The translations under genes were made by a program, and so were the position numbers. Source: CAYZTD01 sp964473335 (lineage in GTDB: Archaea; Thermoplasmatota; E2; DHVEG-1). From it: a stretch of 6,065 bases of DNA. Positions 1 to 6,065 of this stretch are shown here, one piece after another. The stretch is taken from assembly GCA_964473335.1 (NCBI GenBank), contig CAYYOO010000086.1, positions 1 through 6,065 on the forward strand. The letters are read 5' to 3'. Numbering within the stretch: the first letter of the stretch is position 1; every line of letters starts with the position of its first letter. The notes beneath the pieces are model-generated. The model was not told where the DNA came from. It saw nothing but the letters and a program-made list of their open reading frames with translations, and did not search any database.

Positions 1-24
1 TTAAAGGAGAATAAAGAAGAATGA
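1..24 (+). CDS. Possible C-terminal tail of an upstream gene (partial)
   Basis: Frame 1 reads LKENKEE and then TGA at 22-24, so its stop would overlap the nadK ATG in an ATGA arrangement typical of translationally coupled genes. The charged Lys/Glu-rich ending is plausible for a protein C-terminus. Only seven codons are visible, so the product cannot be identified. Frame 3 could alternatively end at the TAA at 12-14. In some archaea NAD kinase is fused to, or lies beside, an inositol-monophosphatase-like NADP phosphatase; that is a guess here, not something seen. Confidence 0.35.
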   Translation, partial: LKENKEE

Positions 25-833
25 AATGGGGTCTAGTATGTAACTATCATGTAAAAAAAGCATGTAGTACAGCTAATGACGTATACAATTTTTTAAAAGA
101 AAATGGAGAAGTGTTTGTCGATAAGAAATGCGGGAAAAAAATTGGTATTGAAGGCTATAACCTCAAAGAGATAAATAAAAAATCAGAGATAGTTGTCACA
201 GTTGGCGGGGATGGAACAATTCTTAGAGCCCTAGAAGACATAGAAAAGCCAATTTTTGCAATAAACTCTGGTGCCATGGGCTTTTTATGTGAAGTAGAAT
301 CAAAATATGCAAAAGATGGACTTCAAAAGGTTATTGATGGAAAATACAATATAGAAGAAAGAGCAAAAATAAAAGTTTTATTAGATGGAAAAAGGCTTTC
401 TGATGCTGCAAATGAAGTGACAATACAGACAGCGCGTATTGCAAAAATAATTTACCTTCAGATCTTTGTGGAAGATGAACTTATTGAAACATTTGGAGCA
501 GATGGAATAATAATTGCCACACCAACGGGTAGTACTAGCTATTCATTAAGCGCAGGAGGTCCAATACTTGATCCATCTGTACAAGCAATGGTCATTGCAC
601 CTATTGCACCATTTAAATTGTCTGCACGTCCATGGGTTGTCCCAATTGATAAAAAAATAGGTGTAAAAATCCTAAATAAAAGTAAAAAATCCCATCTTGT
701 AATAGATGGAGAGTCTCCTCAACCTATTTCAACTGATAGTAAAATTACAATAACCGGCTCAGAGAAAAAAGCAAGGTTTGTTAGATTTGGAGAAAGTTTT
801 TATCAGATGGTCAGACTTAAACTAGTGAGATAA
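21..833 (+). CDS. nadK: NAD kinase (ATP- or polyphosphate-dependent)
   Basis: This cytosolic enzyme phosphorylates the 2'-hydroxyl of the NAD adenosine ribose to make NADP, and so sets the NADP(H) pool for biosynthesis. The 270-residue protein has the family signatures in order: GGDGT at residues 62-66 with the catalytic Asp64, the NxGxxGFL segment at 82-89, the Asn-Glu pair at 131-132, Asp161-Gly162, and TPTGSTSY at 167-174 followed by SAGGPI. The C-terminal beta-sandwich carries IAPIAPFKLSARP and a VIDGE segment, both usual in the family. The length matches stand-alone archaeal NAD kinases, and no phosphatase domain is fused. The ATG is chosen because GGAG lies 11 bp upstream (6-9) and the protein begins directly with the N-terminal strand. 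The JAMM gene follows after 5 bp, so co-transcription is likely. Both key motifs are intact, so the enzyme should be active. Confidence 0.95.
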   Translation: MKWGLVCNYHVKKACSTANDVYNFLKENGEVFVDKKCGKKIGIEGYNLKEINKKSEIVVTVGGDGTILRALEDIEKPIFAINSGAMGFLCEVESKYAKDGLQKVIDGKYNIEERAKIKVLLDGKRLSDAANEVTIQTARIAKIIYLQIFVEDELIETFGADGIIIATPTGSTSYSLSAGGPILDPSVQAMVIAPIAPFKLSARPWVVPIDKKIGVKILNKSKKSHLVIDGESPQPISTDSKITITGSEKKARFVRFGESFYQMVRLKLVR

Positions 834-838
834 TAAAA

Positions 839-1255
839 ATGGGCATATTTAACAAAAAAAGAAATGAACCGTTAAAACAAAAAGAATGGAAGATAGAAAA
901 AGATACACTTGAACTAATATTTGAATGCGCAAAAGAAAGCCATCCCAAAGAATTTGGAGGGATGCTAAGAGTTGATGACAACCTAAAAGACACGATAACC
1001 GAGTTGGTGATGCTGCCTGGAACGATTTCAGGTGAAACGCATGCGATTTTTAAGTTACATATGATGCCTGTAGATTTTTCAATAGTAGGAACTGTACACA
1101 GTCATCCAAGCCCCTCTGCAAATCCATCAGAGGCAGATCTGACTCTTTTTAGAAAACATGGGAAAGTACATATTATCTCAGCCAACCCATATACTATATC
1201 ATCATGGAAAGGTTACAATTTTAAAGGTGAAAGAATTGATATTAAAGTTATTTAA
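839..1255 (+). CDS. JAMM/MPN+ (Mov34/PAD-1) zinc metalloprotease, single domain
   Basis: The protein is a compact 138-residue JAB1/MPN/Mov34 domain. All the JAMM zinc-site residues are visible: Glu38 in the KEFGGML strand, then His87-Ser-His89-Pro, Ser97 and Asp100, with the exact HxH-x7-S-x2-D spacing. Family knowledge says such enzymes hydrolyse isopeptide or peptide bonds next to ubiquitin-like proteins. Characterised archaeal single-domain members release SAMP-type ubiquitin-like modifiers from targets, and some bacterial relatives process sulfur-carrier proteins. There is no signal peptide or membrane segment, so it should be cytosolic. The first 15 residues are basic and probably disordered. 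The start lies 5 bp after the nadK stop, with a weak GTGA at 825-828, which suggests shared transcription with nadK. The precise substrate cannot be read from the sequence. Confidence 0.9.
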   Translation: MGIFNKKRNEPLKQKEWKIEKDTLELIFECAKESHPKEFGGMLRVDDNLKDTITELVMLPGTISGETHAIFKLHMMPVDFSIVGTVHSHPSPSANPSEADLTLFRKHGKVHIISANPYTISSWKGYNFKGERIDIKVI

Positions 1256-1271
1256 AACAAATTTTTTATCT
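1253..1271. terminator. Bidirectional oligo-T termination region between convergent genes
   Basis: The JAMM gene and the serine hydrolase gene end tail to tail with only 15 bp between their stop codons. The plus strand has six T at 1262-1267. The minus strand reads TTTGTTTT across 1261-1254. Archaeal RNA polymerase terminates at such T-runs without needing a hairpin, so this short spacer probably serves both transcripts. I see no stable stem-loop. Confidence 0.5.
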
Positions 1272-2474
1272 TAATTATGTAAGGCTCTATCAATAAATAG
1301 ATCAGCTAATTCATATCTTAAGTCAAGCTTAAAATTAGCTAACTCCTTATTCGATCTCTTGAAGTGATTATTTGAAAACATTATCACCCCAACATTATTA
1401 GATGTTCTATAGACCATATCACAAGAATAACCGATAGCTCCACCGTTGTATCCTTCAAGTATGTCACCGCTTAGGTTCATATGGATCCATCCCAATCCAT
1501 GCTGTATATCACCAATATAAAATTTTGAACTTGAATTTGGATATTGGATACTATGCATCAATTCAACAGTTGAATAATTCAAAAGTTGGTAATTTTTATA
1601 TTTTCCCTGATTGATATGAGCCATAAAATAGTTTGATAGATCTAAAACAGTAGTTCTAAGTCCACCACATGCTGATGCACATTTTATTTCATAATTTGGA
1701 AGAGGACAGTATAACCCGGGAATAATAGGAAGATACGGCCTTGCAAGCTTTCTGCGATCTAATTTTTTTAATTTAAAACTAGTATCTGACATATTTAAGG
1801 GTTCAAAAATATTTTCTCTACAGTATTCTTCAAAAGATTGGCCAGATATTTCTTCTAACAGGGCAGACAGCAATATAAAACCCCAATTTGAATAGTTAAG
1901 ATATTTTCCTGGACAATAATTTTTCCAATACTCAATATCATACTTTTTTCCACCTGGAACAAGTCTATCCCTTATCCATTCACAAGGATCATTTGAAAGA
2001 GGAAAATAGCTTGGGATATCAAAAAAGCCATCGTTAAGACTTGCCTGATGGGCAAGTAACATCCTAAATGATATGTTAACATTAGGAAAATTTGGATTTT
2101 TTAATTCATATGGAAGGTATAGAGAAACATCATCATCAAGATTTAATAAACCTCTCTCATAAAGCTGCATTATTGAAGTTGCGATAAATGTTTTAGAAAT
2201 TGATCCGATTATATAGATAGAATCCAACTCTGCTTTTTTACGAAGAAATACATTACGATATCCGTAAGCATTTGACCATAGAACACTATCATTATCAATA
2301 ACAGTTACAACTAGGGACGGGGTATTTGTAATTTTCATCAGAAGTTTTACTTTAGAGGCAAATAAAAGATCTTCAATTTTATTATTTGTTTTGTTTTTAT
2401 CGTTTTCTTTTAAATTCTGGGAATTAGCAGTTATAGATAAAAGAATGAAAACAATCATCAAAGCAGATAATGCC
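1271..2474 (-). CDS. Secreted serine beta-lactamase/PBP-like hydrolase, 5' end lost in a gap
   Basis: About 400 codons are visible; the start codon lies in the N-run at 2475-2574. The first visible residues (1-19) are strongly hydrophobic and end ITANSQ, which looks like a signal peptide missing only its first few residues, so the enzyme is probably exported. The rest is a complete class C beta-lactamase-type domain (the family that also holds D-aminopeptidases, esterases such as EstB and LACTB). Counting from the first visible residue, the nucleophile motif SISK is at 91-94 (Ser91, Lys94), YSN is at 194-196, and the family's CGGLRTTVLDLSNYF segment is at 269-283. The third motif, normally H-x-G or KTG, is Tyr342-Asn-Gly. 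Seven cysteines in the exported part could form disulfides. Likely substrates are cell-wall peptides, esters or amides; true beta-lactam resistance is not implied. It lies downstream of the NosD-like gene on the same strand. Confidence 0.85.
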
Positions 2475-2574
2475 NNNNNNNNNNNNNNNNNNNNNNNNNN
2501 NNNNNNNNNNNNNNNNNNNNNNNNNNNNNNNNNNNNNNNNNNNNNNNNNNNNNNNNNNNNNNNNNNNNNNNNNN
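2475..2574. other. Scaffold gap of 100 N
   Basis: Exactly 100 N is the usual placeholder for a gap of unknown size. It hides the C-terminus and stop of the NosD-like gene, any intergenic DNA, and the start of the serine hydrolase gene. The two flanking reading frames agree across it only for the arbitrary length 100, so the apparent fusion has no support. The NosD side ends inside a tandem repeat, which may be why assembly stopped here. Confidence 0.95.
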
Positions 2575-4558
2575 GATTTATCCTAGAAAAAAGCTGTTTT
2601 ATTATATCAAAAAAATTCAATCTAGATAAAACGCTTTTTATCAAATCTAGAATCGAATGTTTTTCAACTTGTTTACTTTTTGCCGTAATAATCTTATTTG
2701 TTGATGGGAAATTATCCTGACCTCCGCCATATATTTGATAGGAATAATCCCAAATCCCATCAGAATTTGAGTCTTTTGCATCAGGGTTTTTAGAAATATA
2801 ATCATCCCAATAATTGCCTTTTTCTAATCCGTCATCCCAAAAATTATTTTGATTGCAACCAAAAGCATTATCTTCGTTGTATAAAAAATTATTATAAAAA
2901 ATTCTATTGTCATATGAGTTTTCTAACTGAACTCCAACATCATTGTGCCATATTTGATTTAAACGAACGATAGACTCTCTTGAATTTTCAAGATATATAC
3001 CTATATCAAAATTATAAATATCGTTTTTATAGATAGTGTTACCAAAACAGTCTTCATCTTCACCATATACATAAACACCATAACTATCAAGATCTGAATC
3101 ATAATATTCATCAATTGTCAACAAGTTTTCATTAACCGTGTTACCGTCTGAGTTTCTTATTCCCACGCCATAATTACAGTTATTGATCTCGTTTTTAAAA
3201 ACTTTATTTTCATCTGAAGAAATTAATTCAACACCTGTGTCACTTTTTAAAATTACATTTTGGTCTTGTATTTTGTTGTTATTGGATTCAAATAATGAAA
3301 TCCCGGATGTACTGTCAGCAATTCTATTAGTTCTTATCTTATTATCATTCGATTTTACAATTTCCAATGCATAAAAAAGGTATTCAGTTATCTCATTATT
3401 TAAAACTTTAAGATCTGAAGAACCATAAATATAGATTCCTGTGCCATACACCACTCCTTTTAATTCATTGTTTGAAACTATACAATTATCAGAGTAATAA
3501 ATAGAAATTGGTTTATGTATCCCAACAATGTCAAGGCCTGACACTTCACATTGGCTACAATCTGCAAGAATTACTTGACCTACATTACCTGAAACTTTTT
3601 TACTATTTTTACCTGAATGATATACTAATTTTTTACCATCTACTTCATTATTATTTATTGTATGTGTTGTATAGTGTTTCTTTAAATTGCCTGAGAAAGT
3701 TATACCATGTCCATAAAAATCATTATTTGTTATCTCACAATCCTCTGATGAATCTATTTGTAATCCGCATTGTCCAACTCTATTATTTATTTTTTTAACT
3801 ACATTATCTGAAAAAACAATATTTTCCCCATTTGATATTACAATTGCTTTAGTGATCTTTTTTATTATATTATTTGTAATTTTGTTATTTGAACGATCAC
3901 TAAGTTTGATTCCAAAATATGTGCCCATAATTTTACAATTTTTTATTGTATTTTCATTAGAATCAATTTTAATACCATAATTATTGCCATATTGCTCTAC
4001 TGCTTCAATGTTAAAAGAGTCGACTAAACAGTTGTTTGATTCAATAGTTAAAAAACTATTTTCGTTATTTAATCTTTCCTTTTTAATAGTTGGAAGACCC
4101 TGATCATTAATTTCAGAACCTATTAATCTAACTTCTTTATCTAAAATTATTTTTTCATTATATGTACCACTAAAAACTACTATAGTGTCTCTGTCTTCTG
4201 CAACATCTAAAGCATCATTAATATTTTGAAAGGGTTGTTCTTGACTACCGTCCCCATCTGAAGGAGCATCATCATCTACATAAAATGTAGCTGATTGATG
4301 GTTAAATCCAAAAACACGAAAACCTAAATCAGCTTTTAAATCGCCGTCAGTTACTTCTTCCCACTCTCCGGCAGTACCCTCTTTGTTATAATATAGTGTA
4401 CCTCCACTGTATGGCCCTTCACCAGAGCTATATTCTCCCCAAATTCTAATTTCTTTATTATTTGGAAGATCTTTAGTTAGTGATGCAGTTAAATAATATT
4501 TTTTTCCAGGTTCCACAAATAAGGGACTATCACCTAGGTCAAGACTAAACCATCCAAT
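2575..4558 (-). CDS. NosD-like right-handed parallel beta-helix surface protein, both ends in gaps
   Basis: About 661 codons are visible. The frame stays open upstream of the GTG at 4514-4516 (it reads IGWFSLDLGDSPLF before it), so the real start is beyond 4558. Domain order: a jelly-roll-like module (about 4558-4295) with VEPGKKYYL and a DLGFRVFG end, as in Pro/Gly-rich binding modules of exported proteins; a linker opening FYVDDDAPSDG; then many Asn-rich beta-helix rungs (about 4285-2850) of the kind NNKITNNII and GIYLENS. A NosD-type insert (NNNEVDGKKLVYH ... GQVILADC) lies at about 3650-3557, and a C-terminal cap (FWDDGLEKGNYWDDY, DSNSDGIWDY) at about 2840-2745. The family includes copper-site NosD and carbohydrate-active or S-layer-associated surface proteins. 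With no nos genes nearby, a cell-surface binding or structural role is likelier. The tail is a tandem amphipathic repeat. Confidence 0.85.
2576..2647 (-). repeat. Tandem 13-residue amphipathic repeat in the NosD-like tail
   Basis: Two adjacent copies encode DLIKSVLSRLNFF (2647-2609) and DIIKQLFSRIN (2608-2576). Over 11 aligned residues six are identical and four of the other five are hydrophobic swaps. At the DNA level about 23 of 33 bases match, so the repeat is old or held at protein level. The second copy runs straight into the N-run, so the full copy number is unknown. Each copy would form an amphipathic helix, as in an anchoring or sorting tail. Confidence 0.6.
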
Positions 4559-4658
4559 NNNNNNNNNNNNNNNNNNNNNNNNNNNNNNNNNNNNNNNNNN
4601 NNNNNNNNNNNNNNNNNNNNNNNNNNNNNNNNNNNNNNNNNNNNNNNNNNNNNNNNNN
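4559..4658. other. Scaffold gap of 100 N over the start of the NosD-like gene
   Basis: This is a second placeholder gap of exactly 100 N. On the minus strand the NosD-like frame is open up to its left edge, and a ribosome binding site sits just outside its right edge. The gap therefore hides the start codon, the expected signal peptide and the first part of the N-terminal module. A jelly-roll module plus signal peptide would normally need more than 33 codons, so the real gap is probably longer than 100 bp. Confidence 0.95.
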
Positions 4659-4663
4659 TATGG

Positions 4664-4669
4664 CTCCTG
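4664..4669 (-). promoter_or_regulatory. Shine-Dalgarno site (CAGGAG) for the NosD-like gene
   Basis: The minus strand reads CAGGAG followed by CCATA and then the gap. A start codon 6 to 9 bp downstream would fall in the first bases of the hidden stretch. This fits the open NosD frame on the other side and places the gene's start immediately inside the gap, rather than at the internal GTG at 4514-4516. Confidence 0.5.
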
Positions 4670-4705
4670 TAAATCTTGAATATTATAATATGTCTCTTAA
4701 TATAT

Positions 4706-4721
4706 TATTTATATATAAATA
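4706..4721. repeat. 16-bp perfect palindrome, possible two-way TATA element
   Basis: TATTTATATATAAATA is identical to its own reverse complement. It lies in the spacer between the divergent genes, so it could bind TBP in either orientation or be an operator for a dimeric regulator. In DNA this AT-rich a chance palindrome is also possible. Confidence 0.4.
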
Positions 4722-4811
4722 TTATCTAGTTGTTAAAAAAATAGAGAGTTAATATGAAATACTAAAAGATAAAGTTTTAAATAAGTAAATACTACACATA
4801 ATAGAGGACGG

Positions 4812-5885
4812 ATGGAAGGCTCACCAATTGACATAGTGATTTTTGCCCCTTTAGCACCAATTCTAGGTGTCATATTATTTTGGTTCATAAAACTAATCTT
4901 TATTGAAGCGCAAAAATATCTAATAGATAAAATAAGACCAAAACATGAACCCCTATGTCGGTTTACAAATTTTTTAGGAATACTATTTCAGACAATATGC
5001 CATGCCCTAGGATATACGGTCACAAAAAGCGGAATATCTGATGTGTACTTAAGTGTAAACTACGGAAAAGTTGCACCAAAAAAAGAAAAAAAAGGAATAT
5101 TTGAATGGGTATCCAACGCTTTTTTATTTATTGGACCTTTCTTTATTCCAGCATTCTTGTTATTTATCTGTATATTCATATTAATACCAGATATCTTTTC
5201 ATTAATAACTCCTGAAGAAATAACCAATATAAAATACACTTTTGGCGGACAATTAATAACTTTTGGAACGAATTTATATATGCTTTCACAAAAATTTCTC
5301 TCTTTTCTAATAATTGAAATGAATCTATTAAATCCCGGGCATTTTGGCTTTTTATTACTACTAATATTCTTAGGTATGGGCATAAGACCAAGTTATATCG
5401 GAGAAAAGAAAATAGATAAAGTTGACATGATGTATGATCTAAAAAACGTCTGGAACTTAATAACCCATAAACCTCTTTATATATTGCTACTACTTTTACT
5501 ATCCTATAATCTCTTCTACCTCTCAATTCTTTTCAAAACAGATTGGTATACAGTTCTTTTTTCAATTTTTGGATTTTTATCAATAATCTCGATTATCGCA
5601 ATAATAATAGCATTACTTATCATAAATTTAATCAGAGCTACAGATAAAATCGAAGGTAAGAAAAAATATATTCCCTACATCTGTCTACCATTGTCCTATA
5701 TTTTAATGCGGATACTATTTTATTATATTCCAAATCCATACAGTCTTGCAATTTCAACAATTTCAATGATAATAATAACAGCTATTTTAACAATGTTGAT
5801 TTTGGACAATGGCGATAGATTTAAAACCATACTTAAGATAAAATTGCGCAAGAAAAAAACTGAGGAGAAAAAAGATGGAAAATGA
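4812..5885 (+). CDS. Polytopic membrane protein, possibly a degenerate site-2 protease-like (M50-like) protein
   Basis: I do not recognise a named gene. The 357-residue protein has about eight or nine hydrophobic segments (near residues 8-31, 52-68, 100-126, 147-168, 177-192, 222-241, 245-274, 287-305 and 310-331) and a strongly basic tail, KLRKKKTEEKKDGK, probably cytosolic. Segment 2 reads FQTICHALGY (59-68). It lines up with the FHExxHALxx helix of M50-like metalloproteases, with His and Glu replaced by Gln60 and Thr61 and the second His (64) kept. After it come a Gly-x-Val beta-like stretch (GKVAP) and a membrane segment with FIGPFFIPA, similar to the GP-containing helix of that family. 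A PS pair (193-194) followed by Asp residues may match the family's second metal-ligand region. If this reading is right, it is a non-catalytic relative. GAGG at 4804-4807 supports the ATG. It overlaps the next gene by 11 bp. Confidence 0.7.
   Translation: MEGSPIDIVIFAPLAPILGVILFWFIKLIFIEAQKYLIDKIRPKHEPLCRFTNFLGILFQTICHALGYTVTKSGISDVYLSVNYGKVAPKKEKKGIFEWVSNAFLFIGPFFIPAFLLFICIFILIPDIFSLITPEEITNIKYTFGGQLITFGTNLYMLSQKFLSFLIIEMNLLNPGHFGFLLLLIFLGMGIRPSYIGEKKIDKVDMMYDLKNVWNLITHKPLYILLLLLLSYNLFYLSILFKTDWYTVLFSIFGFLSIISIIAIIIALLIINLIRATDKIEGKKKYIPYICLPLSYILMRILFYYIPNPYSLAISTISMIIITAILTMLILDNGDRFKTILKIKLRKKKTEEKKDGK
5862..5867 (+). promoter_or_regulatory. Ribosome binding site (GAGGAG) inside the upstream gene
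   Basis: GAGGAG ends 7 bp before the ATG at 5875, a good Shine-Dalgarno distance, and lies within the last codons of the preceding gene. It decides the start of the overlapping downstream gene and points to translational coupling. Confidence 0.6.
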
Positions 5886-6065
5886 CGAAGTATTAAAAAA
5901 CGAAAAAATAGAAAAAATACTATCTCCACATCCTTTATCATTCATGAGATTCCAATCCTTAGCAATTTTTCTATTAATATGGGGGGTTGTCTTTGGATGG
6001 CTTATTAATTTTTCAGAATTTAAAACACTTTTTCAGGAAGATATGATTTCAATAATGGCCTGGGC
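5875..6065 (+). CDS. N-terminal part of a membrane protein, cut by the window end
   Basis: Sixty-three full codons are visible and the frame runs open off the right edge. The first 16 residues are charged (MENDEVLKNEKIEKIL), followed by SPHPLSFMRFQ and a hydrophobic helix at about residues 26-46. This order, a short acidic/basic start with a P-x-x-x-F element just before the first membrane helix, is reminiscent of archaeal and bacterial membrane proteins with a bacterial-type PH domain (YdbS/YdbT-like), but too little is visible to assign it. The start overlaps the end of the previous gene by 11 bp and has its own GAGGAG site, so the two membrane proteins are probably made together and may interact. 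This frame, although too short to stand out as an ORF, is supported by the ribosome binding site and coherent membrane-protein composition. Confidence 0.7.
   Translation, partial: MENDEVLKNEKIEKILSPHPLSFMRFQSLAIFLLIWGVVFGWLINFSEFKTLFQEDMISIMAW

Larger units (their letters stand above)
4659..4811. promoter_or_regulatory. Divergent intergenic region with promoters for both flanking genes
   Basis: This stretch of about 150 bp is extremely AT-rich and has no credible ORF. It separates the minus-strand NosD-like gene from the plus-strand membrane gene. TTTATATATAAA at 4708-4719 fits an archaeal TATA box in either direction. Leftward, a start site about 25 bp away would leave a short leader containing the CAGGAG site. 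Rightward, the leader would be about 70 bases. A second TATA-like stretch, TTTTAAATA at 4775-4783, is closer to the plus-strand gene but would leave almost no leader. Confidence 0.45.

Noticed and set aside
1271..2474. Antibiotic-resistance beta-lactamase
   Set aside because: The fold family is shared with many esterases and peptidases, and the third motif is altered. Nothing in the context suggests a resistance role.
2391..2720. Plus-strand ORF crossing the first gap
   Set aside because: Nearly a third of it is translated N, and it lies antisense to the signal-peptide region of the hydrolase and the NosD tail. It has no coherent protein features.
3183..3798. Two plus-strand ORFs antisense to the beta-helix gene
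   Set aside because: They are hydrophobic shadows created by the Asn/Ile-rich codons of the repeated beta-helix. They have no ribosome binding site and no recognisable domain.
2860..4060. Repeated AT-rich words resembling a repeat array (CRISPR-like or tandem DNA repeat)
   Set aside because: The repetition is imperfect and follows protein rungs of about 20-25 residues with Asn at turns. No exact direct repeats with unique spacers are seen, so it is a coding beta-helix.
2723..4285. Assignment as the true copper-insertion protein NosD of nitrous oxide reductase
   Set aside because: No nosZ, nosF, nosY or other denitrification genes are in the window, and the N-terminal jelly-roll-like module is not typical of NosD. 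The match is to the beta-helix family only.
4750..4765. Tiny ORF starting at an ATG in the spacer
   Set aside because: It reads only Met-Lys-Tyr before a stop and has no useful ribosome binding site.
5060..5941. Three minus-strand ORFs over the membrane-protein gene
   Set aside because: They mirror AT-rich membrane-helix codons on the opposite strand. The plus-strand frame has a ribosome binding site, consistent membrane topology and a coupled downstream gene.

Overview
The window is AT-rich DNA, most likely archaeal. The signs are a stand-alone archaeal-type NAD kinase, a compact JAMM (MPN+) metalloprotease of the kind archaea use against ubiquitin-like conjugates, a large NosD-type beta-helix surface protein, oligo-T stretches at gene ends and TATA-like intergenic DNA. 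An AT-rich euryarchaeon of a methanogen-related lineage would fit, but the sequence alone does not fix the taxon. Two runs of exactly 100 N (2475-2574 and 4559-4658) are scaffold gaps of conventional size, so their true lengths are unknown.

Left block, plus strand (1-1255): seven codons that may be the tail of an upstream gene, overlapping the start of nadK in an ATGA; then nadK and, 5 bp later, a complete JAMM-domain protein. These look like one transcript. The block meets the next one tail to tail across 15 bp, with T-runs on both strands.

Middle block, minus strand (1271-4558): two genes for exported proteins, each damaged by a gap. In transcription order they are a NosD-like parallel beta-helix protein with an N-terminal jelly-roll-like domain (start lost in gap 2, extreme C-terminus lost in gap 1) and a serine beta-lactamase/PBP-like hydrolase with a signal peptide (start lost in gap 1). 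A naive translation runs through gap 1 and yields one false 1081-residue fusion. The beta-helix protein has a tandem 13-residue amphipathic repeat ending exactly at the gap. A ribosome binding site on the far side of gap 2 indicates where that gene begins.

Right block, plus strand (4812-6065): a polytopic membrane protein that resembles site-2 protease-like (M50-like) proteins but has a ruined zinc motif (QTICH where HExxH would be), overlapping by 11 bp a second membrane protein cut by the window end. The two are probably translationally coupled. A 16-bp perfect AT palindrome lies between the divergent middle and right blocks and could act as a TATA element in either direction.

The most notable points are the possible inactive M50-like protein with its overlapping partner, the serine hydrolase with Tyr in place of His in its third motif, and the repeat-bearing tail of the NosD protein. 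I see no CRISPR array, RNA gene, insertion sequence or clear defence system.
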